43,775 nucleotides of DNA from Mycobacterium intermedium (GTDB lineage: Bacteria > Actinomycetota > Actinomycetes > Mycobacteriales > Mycobacteriaceae): assembly GCF_002086275.1 (NCBI RefSeq), contig NZ_MVHT01000056.1:1-43775 (forward strand), given 5' to 3'. Under the pieces are notes generated by a model that saw nothing but the letters and a program-made list of their open reading frames with translations, was not told the DNA's origin and did no database searches. Each line of letters starts with the position of its first letter. Position 1 is the stretch's first letter. Position numbers and translations under genes: made by a program. Below, in pieces: positions 24,550 to 32,892 of this stretch.

Positions 24550-25422
24550 ATGTCGTTTTTCCTCGAGGGGCCGCAGGCCCTGACGGCGGCAGCTTCGAAT
24601 GTCGCCGGCATCGGGTCGGACATCACAGCGGCGAACGCCGCCGCGGCGGCTGGGACGACATCTATCGAGGCTGCAGCCGCGGATGCGGTTTCGGCCCAGG
24701 TGGCCGCCTTGTTCTCCAAATACGGCCAGGGATATCAGCAGATCAGCGCGCAGGTGGCGGCGTTCCATGAACACATCGCTCAGACGCTGGTCGCCAGTGC
24801 TAACGCGTACGCGTCCACCGAGGCCGCCGCGGCACAGAGCCTCGCGAGCGCGGTGAATGCGCCGGCCGCCGCGTTGTTGGGTCAGCCGTTAGTAGGCCCG
24901 GGCAGTGCCGCGAGCGGCCTCGTCGCCGGCGTCTCCGGCGCCGCGAGCCAGGTTCAAAGCGCCGTCTCCCACGCGACCGGAGCCATCAGCGCGCTTGCGG
25001 CGGCACCCACCGGCGGGGTCTGGGCGCTCACTGCGGCCGGCACGCTGCTGGGGCCGGCGGCAGCCGAGATAGCGCCGGCGGCCGTGATACCGGTGAGTTG
25101 GGCCACCGCCATCGAGAACGCCTACCTCGTCTTCGAGCCGTGGGTGCAATACGGCTTCCAACTCGCCGCGTACGTCGCGGGCTGGGTGCCGTACGTGGGC
25201 ATACTGGCGCCGCAGATCAACTTCTTCTACAACCTCTTCGAGCCGATGGTGCAGGCCGGCCTGTTCAACACCCTGGACTGGCTGGACGGATCGATCACCT
25301 TCGCGACGGGCTGGGAGAACTTCTGGTCTACCACGGCGGCCTCGATCAACTACTTCATCCAGACCGAGATCTGGTGGATACGCAGCTTCTTCCCGCCGCT
25401 GCCGCCGCTGCCGATTATCTAA
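24550..25422 (+). CDS. PE family protein with non-PGRS C-terminal domain (PE12-like)
   Basis: A 290-residue PE protein. Residues 1-~95 are a PE domain (MSFFLEGPQALTAAASNVAGIG, ..AFHEHIAQTLVASANAYASTEA). An Ala/Ser-rich linker (~100-150) leads to a C-terminal domain rich in aromatics, VFEPWVQYGFQLAAYVAGWVPYVGIL and NFWSTTAASINYFIQTEIWWIRSFFPPLPPLPII. Proteins of this kind are ESX-secreted; the function is unknown. Position between fbiC and the Rv1171-like gene corresponds to PE12 (Rv1172c, 308 residues). The ATG is preceded by TTAAGGG. It is divergent from fbiC and convergent, with a 16-base gap, on the Rv1171-like gene. Confidence 0.9.
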   Translation: MSFFLEGPQALTAAASNVAGIGSDITAANAAAAAGTTSIEAAAADAVSAQVAALFSKYGQGYQQISAQVAAFHEHIAQTLVASANAYASTEAAAAQSLASAVNAPAAALLGQPLVGPGSAASGLVAGVSGAASQVQSAVSHATGAISALAAAPTGGVWALTAAGTLLGPAAAEIAPAAVIPVSWATAIENAYLVFEPWVQYGFQLAAYVAGWVPYVGILAPQINFFYNLFEPMVQAGLFNTLDWLDGSITFATGWENFWSTTAASINYFIQTEIWWIRSFFPPLPPLPII

Positions 25423-25438
25423 CCGGCACCGGATCACT

Positions 25439-25816
25439 TCAGCGACGCCACAACACCCACGCCGGCGGCACGACCCCCAGCACGATCAGCAGCAACGCGC
25501 CCCAGGCCATAAAACCCTGACCCCCCAGGATGACATCACCGCCCGGGCCACCCAGACTCATCACGGCCACCGTGAGGAGCCACGTCCACAACGGCAGCGC
25601 GGCAACGCGCGGCGATCGGGCCCATTTTCCTGCCGCCCACACCAGGGCGGCGTTGACCAGCCCACTGATCAGGGCGCTGATGGGGAACGGAACGGAGCCG
25701 ATGTACAACGGCAGCAGCAGGGCTCCGATGAGGGCGGAGATCACGCCGTCGATAGCGAGCAACACCAGGACGACGAATCGAAGTGCGGGATCGGTCGCGC
25801 CGGTTTCTTCAGCCAT
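25439..25816 (-). CDS. Rv1171-like integral membrane protein
   Basis: A 125-residue membrane protein with four likely helices: LRFVVLVLLAIDGVISALIGALLLPLYIG, PISALISGLVNAALVWAAG, ALPLWTWLLTVAVMSLGG and GFMAWGALLLIVLGVVPPAWVLW. It starts MAEETGATDP at 25816; no strong ribosome site is visible, so translation may be coupled to the 35-codon ORF that ends 26 bases upstream. The gene order mshB-small ORF-this gene on the minus strand suggests one transcript. The function is unknown. H37Rv Rv1171 (146 residues) is the positional counterpart. Confidence 0.8.
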   Translation of the reverse strand: MAEETGATDPALRFVVLVLLAIDGVISALIGALLLPLYIGSVPFPISALISGLVNAALVWAAGKWARSPRVAALPLWTWLLTVAVMSLGGPGGDVILGGQGFMAWGALLLIVLGVVPPAWVLWRR

Positions 25817-25842
25817 TGAGGCGGCGCGAGTTTCGGTTTCGG

Positions 25843-25950
25843 TCAGGTCGGAATGCTGTCGAGTTGGGAGACTATCGAGCCGAGGACCCACTGAAGGCTG
25901 TCCAGTCGGTCTTGCCAGTGCTGCATGTTGGGGTCGAGGTCGGGGTCCAT
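25843..25950 (-). CDS. 35-residue ORF between mshB and the Rv1171-like gene
   Basis: Short ORF that starts ATG at 25950 with an excellent ribosome site, GGAAGGAA, about seven bases upstream, and ends TGA at 25845-25843. It encodes an acidic, amphipathic peptide beginning MDPDLDPNMQHWQDRLDSLQ and ending WVLGSIVSQLDSIPT. Spacing to mshB is 44 bases and to the next gene 26 bases, on the same strand, so it fills the intergenic gap of a likely operon. I do not recognise the product. A real gene is supported by the ribosome site and operon position, and the W/L/D heptad-like pattern suggests a helix. Confidence 0.6.
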   Translation of the reverse strand: MDPDLDPNMQHWQDRLDSLQWVLGSIVSQLDSIPT

Positions 25951-25994
25951 ACGAATTCCTTCCGTGACTACCGGCATACCGGCTCAATGACAGC

Positions 25995-26900
25995 CTATGC
26001 GCCGACATCTGGGATGCCCAGACCGGCGAGGAGATCCGTCTCCCAGCCGCGCTGGTCTCGATCGCCCGCCGATCCGCTGGCCAGCACGTAATGCTCCGCC
26101 CGCGAGATCGGCAGCGCCCAGTTGTTGGACAGCGCACAGGCCCGCCCGGTCGGGCCGACGAGAACCTGGGTGGCATGCGCGGCCAGCGCCGCTACCTTGG
26201 CGGCGTGTGCGGCGGCATCTGCCTCCACCACGGCGTCGATGCTGTCGTCGGAATACCCGAACGGAATCTCTTCCGGCGCAGGGACCGTCCATTGCGGAAG
26301 CAAGTCATCAGCCGTCAGGGCCTGGGCACCGGCGATCATCGCGCTGCGGCCAAAGACCGTCCAATAGAACTTCGGCACCGCCCACGGCTCACCGGGATGG
26401 TCCGCGCCTTCGGAAGCGGCCGCCGCCACGGCCGCGGTGGTGACCTCGTGCGTGCGTATGTGGTCGGGATGGCCGTAGCCGCCGGCCGGGTCGTAGGTCA
26501 CCACCACGTGCGGGCGCATCTCCCGGATGATCGCCACGAGTTCCCCGACGGCTTCGCGCTCGTCGGCGTCGACGAATCTGCGCCGGCTTCGTGGCTCGGT
26601 GCCGGCCATTCCAGAATCGCGCCACCGTCCCGCGCCGCCCAGGTAATGGGGTCCGCTGACCCCCAGCGCACGCAAGGCGGCCGTCAGTTCACCGATGCGG
26701 TATCCGCCCAGTTGGTCCGCGTGATCGGCGGCGAGTAGGGCCCATTGGTCGCCGATGACCTCGCCCTCTTCACCGAGCGTGCATGTCACGACCCGAACCG
26801 TCGCGCCGCGCGCGGCGTAATGGGCTATGGTGGCCCCAGTACTGAGGCTCTCGTCGTCGGGATGTGCGTGCACGAACAGCAGTCGCGGCGTCTCGGACAT
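25995..26900 (-). CDS. mshB: 1D-myo-inositol 2-acetamido-2-deoxy-alpha-D-glucopyranoside deacetylase
   Basis: Zinc-dependent GlcNAc-Ins deacetylase of mycothiol biosynthesis, 301 residues. The family motif AHPDDE lies at residues 12-17 with metal ligands His13 and Asp16 and the catalytic Asp15; the third ligand His147 is in GYGHPDHIRTHE (His144 also conserved), the same numbering as the M. tuberculosis enzyme. The start at 26900 (MSETPRLLFVHAHPDDE) was chosen because the 20 upstream in-frame residues are unlike the family. It is the first gene of a minus-strand run with a 35-codon ORF and a membrane protein gene, and diverges from a TetR regulator across 89 bases. Confidence 0.95.
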   Translation of the reverse strand: MSETPRLLFVHAHPDDESLSTGATIAHYAARGATVRVVTCTLGEEGEVIGDQWALLAADHADQLGGYRIGELTAALRALGVSGPHYLGGAGRWRDSGMAGTEPRSRRRFVDADEREAVGELVAIIREMRPHVVVTYDPAGGYGHPDHIRTHEVTTAAVAAAASEGADHPGEPWAVPKFYWTVFGRSAMIAGAQALTADDLLPQWTVPAPEEIPFGYSDDSIDAVVEADAAAHAAKVAALAAHATQVLVGPTGRACALSNNWALPISRAEHYVLASGSAGDRDQRGWETDLLAGLGIPDVGA

Positions 26901-26977
26901 GGAACCGGACCCTACTCGCCGTCCAGAATTGCGCCGACGACTTGGAACGGTGTCGCACAAAAAGGAACGCTACCGGC

Positions 26978-26983
26978 TACTAT
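26978..26983 (+). promoter_or_regulatory. -10 element of the TetR gene
   Basis: TACTAT ends six bases before the ATG at 26990. No ribosome-binding site lies in the remaining CTAGGG, which suggests a leaderless transcript beginning at the start codon. Confidence 0.5.
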
Positions 26984-26989
26984 CTAGGG

Positions 26990-27610
26990 ATGCCGCAGCT
27001 AACCGCAACGAAACCGCGAGCCGGTCGCAGCAGACGGCGTGGCGAGGTTCTCGAACGCGCGCTCTACACAGCGACCTTAGCCGAACTGGCAGACGTGGGC
27101 TACGGCCGACTGACGATGGAGGGCATCGCCGCCCGCGCCCATACTGGCAAAGCCGCGCTGTACCGACGATGGGCCAACAAGCGCGATCTGGTGCGTTCGG
27201 CGTTGCTGTTCGCCGTGCCGCCCCTGCCGGAGCCGCGGCCCGGGCGTTCAGCGCGGGAGAACCTGCTGACCGTGTTAACCGCGCACCGGGATTTGTTGGC
27301 GGGCAAGACCGACTTCCCCGGCTTGGTCATCGTCGGTCAGCTGGTGCACGAGTCCGAGCTGCGGGCCATCTTCGCCGATGCCGTCGTATTCCCCCGGCTG
27401 AAAATCGTCGAGTCGATCCTGCAGGCGGCGGTCCGCACCGGCGACCTCGACCCCGCACACCTGACTCCGCTGAGCGCACGGGTCGGGCCGGCGTTGATCA
27501 ATCAGCACTTCATGCTCCTGGGTACCCCCCCGACCCGGCGCCAACTGCTGCAGATCGTCGACACCGTCATCCCGCCGCGAGCCGAGGAAGTCAGCGCTAA
27601 CGGCCAGTAA
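26990..27610 (+). CDS. TetR-family transcriptional regulator
   Basis: A 206-residue repressor, counterpart of Rv1167c. A basic N-terminus (KPRAGRSRRRGEVLERAL) leads into the TetR helix-turn-helix: LAELADVGYGRLTMEGIAARAHTGKAALYRRWANKRDLV, residues ~25-65. The C-terminal ligand domain contains LLTVLTAHRDLLAGKTDFPGL and VESILQAAVRTGDLDPAHLTPL. ATG 26990 fits the usual family length; an upstream extension of 42 codons overlaps mshB. It is divergent from mshB and its 3' end overlaps the convergent PE gene by 14 bases. The regulated genes and ligand are unknown; mshB or itself are natural candidates. Confidence 0.88.
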   Translation: MPQLTATKPRAGRSRRRGEVLERALYTATLAELADVGYGRLTMEGIAARAHTGKAALYRRWANKRDLVRSALLFAVPPLPEPRPGRSARENLLTVLTAHRDLLAGKTDFPGLVIVGQLVHESELRAIFADAVVFPRLKIVESILQAAVRTGDLDPAHLTPLSARVGPALINQHFMLLGTPPTRRQLLQIVDTVIPPRAEEVSANGQ

Positions 27611-28730
27611 TGAGGCCGAGGAAGTTGATGCCGGCCATCGTGGTCTGGTCGAAAGCACCTAGCAATCCGCCGATCTCGCCGCCGTTGAACGGCTGAGCCC
27701 CGCTGCCGATCAGCAGGCTGGAGTTGAAGTCGACGGGCACTTGCGCACCCGCAACGGTGTTTATCAGCTGCTGGCCGGTGCCCAACAGCAGGTTGCCCGC
27801 GTTGAAGCCCCGGTTGATCACCCCGTTGAGCGCGCTGTCGGTGCCGAAAGTCGCCCGCTCCCAAGCCACCTCATTGAGCACCAAGGACTTGTCGAAGGCC
27901 AGCTCGGAGTTGACCAAATTGGTGTTGAACGCTATTTGTGATTGCTCAAGCTGCTGCAGGAATACCCCTGGAGTTGCCAACGCCGACTGAACCGGTGGCG
28001 GGGCGAGGCTCAGCAGCGCCAGGCCCGGCGGACTGCCTACGACGAGACCGGCCACGTTGACCGCGCCAGCCAGGCTCTGGTCGAAAGCGCCTACCAAGCT
28101 GCCGATTTGGCCGCCGTTGAAGACCTGAGCGGAACTGCCGAGCAGCAGGCTGGACGTGAAGTTCGTCGGAACTTGCGCGCCCACCACGGTGTTGATCAAC
28201 TGCTGGCCGGTGCCAAACAGCAGGTTCCCCGCGTTGAAGCCCCGGTTGATCACCCCGTTCAGGGCGCTGTCGGTACCGAAAATCGCCCGCTCCCAAGCCA
28301 CCTCGTTGAGCACCAAGGACTTGTTGAAGGCGAGTTCGGAGTTGACCAGGTTGGTGTTGAAGGCGATCTGCGCCTGATCCAACTCTTGGATGAATTCGGC
28401 CGGCGTAGCTTGGGCAGCCGCGCCCACCTGATTCGCCAGCAGTTGCACTGTATTGGCCTCCGCCGCGGCGTATTTCCCGGCGCCTACGGTCAAGGTTTGC
28501 ACAAACAAGTCGTGGAACTTTGTCGCCTGGGCACTGAGCGACTGGTAGGTCGCGGCGTGCGCGTCGAAAAGCGCTGCGACGGCGGCCGAGACCTCGTCGG
28601 CGCCGGCCGGTAGCAATCCTCTGATTGCTGTCGCGGCGGCGCGGTTGGCCTCGCTTATCGTCGAATTGATCCCCGCCAGATCCGTGGCGGCGGCCTGCAG
28701 CAGCTGCGGTGACGTAACAACGAATGACAC
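27597..28730 (-). CDS. PE family protein with two tandem C-terminal modules
   Basis: A 377-residue PE protein. Residues 1-~100 are the PE domain (MSFVVTSPQLLQAAATDLAG to AAAEANTVQLLANQV). The rest is an internal duplication: residues 121-229 and 265-373 are nearly identical, each beginning QIAFNTNLVNSELAF, running through AWERA-FGTDSALNGVINRGFNAGNLL and GTGQQLINTV-GAQVP, to a GAFDQ segment. The copies are offset by 144 codons and separated by a Pro/Ser-rich spacer (GSPPGLALLSLAPPPVQ). The same module, more diverged, appears twice in the neighbouring 620-residue PE protein. It occupies the place of PPE17/PE11 in H37Rv. Probably exported by an ESX system; the function is unknown. Confidence 0.88.
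   Translation of the reverse strand: MSFVVTSPQLLQAAATDLAGINSTISEANRAAATAIRGLLPAGADEVSAAVAALFDAHAATYQSLSAQATKFHDLFVQTLTVGAGKYAAAEANTVQLLANQVGAAAQATPAEFIQELDQAQIAFNTNLVNSELAFNKSLVLNEVAWERAIFGTDSALNGVINRGFNAGNLLFGTGQQLINTVVGAQVPTNFTSSLLLGSSAQVFNGGQIGSLVGAFDQSLAGAVNVAGLVVGSPPGLALLSLAPPPVQSALATPGVFLQQLEQSQIAFNTNLVNSELAFDKSLVLNEVAWERATFGTDSALNGVINRGFNAGNLLLGTGQQLINTVAGAQVPVDFNSSLLIGSGAQPFNGGEIGGLLGAFDQTTMAGINFLGLITGR
27612..27938 (-). repeat. Second copy of the intragenic PE module
   Basis: This encodes residues 265-373 of the 377-residue PE protein and is a direct repeat of 28044-28370 at a distance of 432 bases. Mismatches are few and many are at third codon positions. Confidence 0.85.
28044..28370 (-). 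repeat. First copy of the intragenic PE module
   Basis: This encodes residues 121-229 of the 377-residue PE protein and is the direct-repeat partner of 27612-27938. High nucleotide identity (for example around GGTTGATCACCCCGTT in both copies) points to a recent duplication or gene conversion. Confidence 0.85.
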
Positions 28731-28861
28731 CGTGGGCCTCCCTCCCTAACCCAGAGACCAAATGATGCATTCGCCCTGATCCCGCTTGGTCCCCCTTGAT
28801 CTGAGGCTAGCGGAGGGAGCGTTCCCGTCGTGTGGTTTTTACGAATTGTGGTGGAGATATT

Positions 28862-28900
28862 CGCTGGGTGGCCCGCCGCTTCGCATCGGGCCACCCAGCG
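28862..28900 (-). terminator. 14-bp perfect hairpin after the 620-residue PE gene
   Basis: CGCTGGGTGGCCCG (28862-28875) pairs perfectly with CGGGCCACCCAGCG (28887-28900) around an 11-base loop. On the minus strand it lies 17 bases past the PE stop codon (28918). There is no U-tract, as is common for mycobacterial terminators. Confidence 0.7.
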
Positions 28901-28917
28901 ATCGATGACTGCGGGTT

Positions 28918-30780
28918 CTAGAGTTCGATCTCGCCGCCGACTTCACCGCCGACTTCACCACCGACAGAGACATTGCCCGTCAGCACCGCGTTCAGATTGG
29001 CCAAGACTTCCGGCAGGCTGCCGTTGAGCGTCACCTGGATCGGGTACGCCAAGTTGCTGAGGAACGCGAGATCCATTAGCCACTTGTTCTCGAACGCGCC
29101 CAACAGGCCGCCGGTTGCGACGCCGCCGAAGAGGTCCGCGGAGCCATTGGCAATCAAGCTGGCGCCGAAGCCCGGTGGCATCGGGAACCCGAGCAGCGTG
29201 TTGAACACCTGCTGACCTGCGACAACCACGCCACCCACCATGTTGAAGGCGTTGTTGATCACGCCGTTGAACGCGCTCGAGGTACCGAACAGGGATTCCT
29301 GCAATCCGATCACGTTGGCAACCGCTGCGGCGTTGAACGCCAATTGGTCGCTGACAATGTTGGCACCGGTCAGCTGGAGCTGCCCCAGGAACGAGCCGTC
29401 GATGGCTGGTCCGCCCAAGGCCGCATTGAGCGCCAACCCCTGCTCCAAGACGCCGATCAGACCACCGGTGGGGATGCCACCTTCGATGTCGGCGCCGATC
29501 ACCAGGCTGCTGGTGAAGTCGGCAGGAATCGGGGCGCCGAGCAAGGCATTGATGGTTTGCTCGCCGGTGCCGACCAGCAGGTTGAACGCGTTGAAGCCAG
29601 CGGTGACGGCGGGATTGAGGGCTTGGCCGAAGATGGCCTGTTGCAGCGCGATCTCGTTGGCGACCAAGGCCTGGTTGAAATCGATTTGGCCGCCGACGAT
29701 GTCGGCCAACAGGTTGGCTTGGGTCACTCCGGCAGCGTCGACCGTCAGCGTCGGCAGTGCGGCCGTGGCGTCGACGAGCGCCGAGAATTCGGTCATGTCA
29801 CCGCTTAACGCGCCGTTGACGGCCGCATCAATCCGGCCCCCCAACCCCGACAGGTCAGCACCGAGGGCGGCCGTCAGCGACGGCACGCTCGCGTTCAGGT
29901 TTGCCGCCAGGCGGGAAAGCCCGGAGAGGCCGCCGTTCAGATTCGCAGCGAGATTCGCCGCCAACGACTCACCTGTCTGCACCAATCCGGTAAAGCTTGG
30001 CAGCCCACCACTGAAACCACCCGACAGAGCGGCGTCCAGTTGTGCCCCCAGGTTGGCTCCCAGGTTGGAAAGTTGGCCACCAAAGCTGCCGGCCAATCCT
30101 GGGAGGTTGGCGCCCAACCCGCCCGTCAGGGTCGCGCTCAGCGCCTGCAGGCCACCGCTGAACTGACCCGCTATCGCCGGCAGAGCGGCGTTGAAGTTGC
30201 CCAGACCCGAAAGTCCTGCCGATACTGCGGAATTCAAATTCGCCGCCAACGACTGACCGGTCTGCACGAACCCGGATATCCCGGGCAGCCCACCGCTGAA
30301 ATTTCCGTTGAAACCGCCGCCCAGCTGAGCGGCGAGACCCGGCAGTCCCCCGCTGAAACTGCCCGACAAGGCGGTATTGATTTGGGCTCCCAAACCCGAC
30401 AGGCCCGCACTCAATTCCGCGGCGAGACCCGAGAAATTACCCGAAAGGGCCAGTTGCAGAGCCGTTTCCACACTTGCGGCGCTCCCGATGACCTGCGCCG
30501 CAGCGCTCTCGGCCGCGACATACGCATTCGAGCCGGCGCTCAGCGCCCTGATGAACTGCTCGTAATACGCCGCAGCTTGCGCGCTGGCTTCGTGATATCC
30601 CGCAGCACTTTGCGAGAAAAGCGCGGCGATTTGCACGGAAACCTCATCAGCTGCCGCTGCCGCCAACCCACTAATTTGTGCCGATGCGGCGGCATTGGCG
30701 GCGCTCAGCGCCTGACCAATCCCCGCCAAATCGGCGGCGAACGATGCCATCAGTTGCGGTTCAACAAAAACAAAGGACAT
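28918..30780 (-). CDS. PE family protein with glycine/serine repeat middle and two C-terminal modules
   Basis: A 620-residue PE protein starting MSFVFVEPQLMASFAADLAG at 30780 (an earlier in-frame GTG-type start adds ten unrelated residues). Residues 1-~105 are the PE domain. Residues ~113-335 are low-complexity repeats of the type GSFSGGLPGLAAQLGGGFNG and TGQSLAANLNSAVSAGLSGL, distinct from PGRS. Residues 365-455 and 479-575 are two copies of the module found in the adjacent PE protein (QIDFNQALVANEIALQ.. and QLAFNAAAVANVIGLQ.., each followed by F-GTS/NP, a GFNAFNLL-like strand and GTGEQTINALLG). The C-terminus is an acidic GGEVGGEVGGEIEL. The function is unknown. A 14-bp hairpin follows the gene. 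Confidence 0.88.
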   Translation of the reverse strand: MSFVFVEPQLMASFAADLAGIGQALSAANAAASAQISGLAAAAADEVSVQIAALFSQSAAGYHEASAQAAAYYEQFIRALSAGSNAYVAAESAAAQVIGSAASVETALQLALSGNFSGLAAELSAGLSGLGAQINTALSGSFSGGLPGLAAQLGGGFNGNFSGGLPGISGFVQTGQSLAANLNSAVSAGLSGLGNFNAALPAIAGQFSGGLQALSATLTGGLGANLPGLAGSFGGQLSNLGANLGAQLDAALSGGFSGGLPSFTGLVQTGESLAANLAANLNGGLSGLSRLAANLNASVPSLTAALGADLSGLGGRIDAAVNGALSGDMTEFSALVDATAALPTLTVDAAGVTQANLLADIVGGQIDFNQALVANEIALQQAIFGQALNPAVTAGFNAFNLLVGTGEQTINALLGAPIPADFTSSLVIGADIEGGIPTGGLIGVLEQGLALNAALGGPAIDGSFLGQLQLTGANIVSDQLAFNAAAVANVIGLQESLFGTSSAFNGVINNAFNMVGGVVVAGQQVFNTLLGFPMPPGFGASLIANGSADLFGGVATGGLLGAFENKWLMDLAFLSNLAYPIQVTLNGSLPEVLANLNAVLTGNVSVGGEVGGEVGGEIEL

Positions 30781-30954
30781 TTCAGCCACTCCCCCGACCA
30801 GTCCTGTCATGAATGTGGCAGCCCCTCCCCGACACGGGCCACCACGCAGGCGGTATGTTCCCAGCGCGTCGGGATGCTCAAACCTGGATTTGATAACGAT
30901 TTGGCGACGGCGAAAATAACCCCCCGGGAACTGGCTGATCCGGCGGGAAACGGG

Positions 30955-32880
30955 CTAGGACCCGGTCTTGACCCACTGGCCGGCGTCGCCGACGATGCCC
31001 ACCGGCACCGCGCCCGACAAGCTGACGTTCTGCACGCTGGGGCCGGCCGCGACGATCGTGGTGTCCTGCAAGATCGGCAATACCGTCGCCATGTTCCACA
31101 GGCGCGGCTCGACTGCGGTGATCACGTCATTGATGTTCTTGGTACCGCTAAGGGCGGCATCGATATTCGACTGGATGCTGCGGTCGCACGTTCCGGTGAG
31201 GTTTGACGGCGCTTTGACCAACGCTCCAGGTTCGGGTGGGCGAGTTGTCGTCGGCGGCACGGGCGTTTCCGGGTCGGCTGCGGTGGACGGCGTCGATCCG
31301 GTAGATCCCGCCGAAGTGGTCGTCGCGTTGGGCGGTGGAACCTCAGTGGGCTGCAGTGCCGCACAACCGAATCGGGACGCCAGCGACGTCGCCAGGTTTC
31401 CGCCGGCTTGCCGCCAGCCCACAATGGCGTCGATCCGGTTCTCTTTCAACGCTTCCCGGTAGAGCACCACCGGATCCAGCGCGAGCACGGATGCGGCGAT
31501 ACCGACGTTGCGCAACTGATCGGCGGCCGTGTTGGCGACGGCTACCGAGGTCGGGTCGTTGGCCGCCACCCCGATGACCAGCGACAATTGATTGCCGTCT
31601 TTACTGATCCGGCCGTGAATGACTTCCGGTGTCCCCGTCGGGCTCGTCGTGGTACCGGTTGGGGCGGTCGATGTGTCCGTGCTGTTGTTGCTTTCGATCT
31701 GGAACCCCGCCGCCGAGAACAACGCCAGTGCCGCCGCCGTCGTCATCGCGGGCGGCGCCGTCGGCACATAACCGGGATCACTGGGCGAACGGATCTGCGC
31801 CTGATCCAGGGTGACGGTGTTGTCGCTGCCGGCACCGACGGCGGCGAGCAGGTCGACGTCGAGCAAGCCCAAAATCCCCTTGCGCACTTGGACATCGGAA
31901 AGTTTGGGCACGTTGGCGCGCAGCACCAACTGCATGATCCGCGGCGTGACGATGCGAGCCGTCCGTACGTCGGGGATGGCGGACAGCTGCGCGAAGGCAG
32001 CCGAGCCGCCGTGCACCTGAGCCACTTGGGTGTCGCCGTTGCGCACCGAGTCCGCGAGCGCCGCGGGCGCACCCGCCCGGCGGAATTGGATCAGACCCGG
32101 TTTGGCGGGAGGTCCCCAATAGCGGTCATTGCGGGCGATGAGGATCTCGTCGCGTTGTGGGTCGATGGTCTCCACCCGGAACTGGCCGCCGGTCACCGGC
32201 AGCGCCCTGGCCAGGCCCGCCGCGAAACCGCCCGGAGCGTCCTTGACGATGTGCGCCGGAAGGATGTTGTTGAACAACTCCCGCCACGCCGGGTACGGCT
32301 GCGAGAAGGTGACGACCGCCTGCTTACCGCCCTCGAGCGACTGGACCCCGGTGATCAGCTGGTACCCCGCGGGGTCAACCACACCCGGCTGGCTGACCAT
32401 TTGCCGCCACAGATACCAGAAGTCGTCGGCAGCGATCGGCGCGTTGTCGGTCCATTGCGCTTCGGGGCGGATCTTGTAGGTGACGGTGAACGGGTTCTCG
32501 TTCGTCACCTCGGCGGACACCAACAGCGTCGGGTCCATTTCCCACCGCGAGCCGGTCGGCGTCGTGGGATCGGGCACCGGCCGGAACGCGCTAGGCAGCA
32601 CCAGCGCGCTGATAGCGGCGTTCACCGGCGACAGGTCGGACAGCAGATGCGGGTTGAATCCGGCGCCGATCGAGTCGATTCCCATGATGATCTGGGTGGG
32701 GCGCTGCGGAGGCGGCGGCGTGCTGTGCGGTGTGTCGGTGCTTTGCGGAGCCGGTGGCGGACTGACCGTACACGCCGCAAGCAGGCCCAACAGGGCGACC
32801 AGCGCGCCGACCGTCACAAGCACGGGTCGGACGCGAAGCAGCACGAGCATCAGGGTAGCCAGCTGCCTCGAAACGGCCAC
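30955..32880 (-). CDS. lpqW: Lipoprotein LpqW, regulator of PIM/LAM biosynthesis
   Basis: Lipoprotein of 641 residues. The N-terminal signal LVTVGALVALLGLLAAC has a lipobox LAAC with acylated Cys37, then a Pro/Ser/Thr-rich linker (TVSPPPAPQSTDTPHS). The rest is a solute-binding-protein family 5 fold (FNPHLLSDLSPVNAAISALVLPSAF, RPEAQWTDNAPIAADDFWYLWRQMV). Two low-complexity insertions (NNSTDTSTAPTGTTTSPTG; TEVPPPNATTTSAGSTGSTPSTAADPETPVPP is similar) lie in the second half. In M. smegmatis LpqW directs intermediates between phosphatidylinositol mannosides and lipomannan/LAM. It follows typA by 12 bases, as Rv1166 follows Rv1165. The start may instead be ATG 32847. Confidence 0.9.
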   Translation of the reverse strand: MAVSRQLATLMLVLLRVRPVLVTVGALVALLGLLAACTVSPPPAPQSTDTPHSTPPPPQRPTQIIMGIDSIGAGFNPHLLSDLSPVNAAISALVLPSAFRPVPDPTTPTGSRWEMDPTLLVSAEVTNENPFTVTYKIRPEAQWTDNAPIAADDFWYLWRQMVSQPGVVDPAGYQLITGVQSLEGGKQAVVTFSQPYPAWRELFNNILPAHIVKDAPGGFAAGLARALPVTGGQFRVETIDPQRDEILIARNDRYWGPPAKPGLIQFRRAGAPAALADSVRNGDTQVAQVHGGSAAFAQLSAIPDVRTARIVTPRIMQLVLRANVPKLSDVQVRKGILGLLDVDLLAAVGAGSDNTVTLDQAQIRSPSDPGYVPTAPPAMTTAAALALFSAAGFQIESNNSTDTSTAPTGTTTSPTGTPEVIHGRISKDGNQLSLVIGVAANDPTSVAVANTAADQLRNVGIAASVLALDPVVLYREALKENRIDAIVGWRQAGGNLATSLASRFGCAALQPTEVPPPNATTTSAGSTGSTPSTAADPETPVPPTTTRPPEPGALVKAPSNLTGTCDRSIQSNIDAALSGTKNINDVITAVEPRLWNMATVLPILQDTTIVAAGPSVQNVSLSGAVPVGIVGDAGQWVKTGS

Positions 32881-32892
32881 CGCGCCACCCTG

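Noticed and set aside
27612..28370. Repeats as ends of an insertion sequence
   Set aside because: They are in-frame coding duplications with a spacer that continues the same protein, and there is no transposase.
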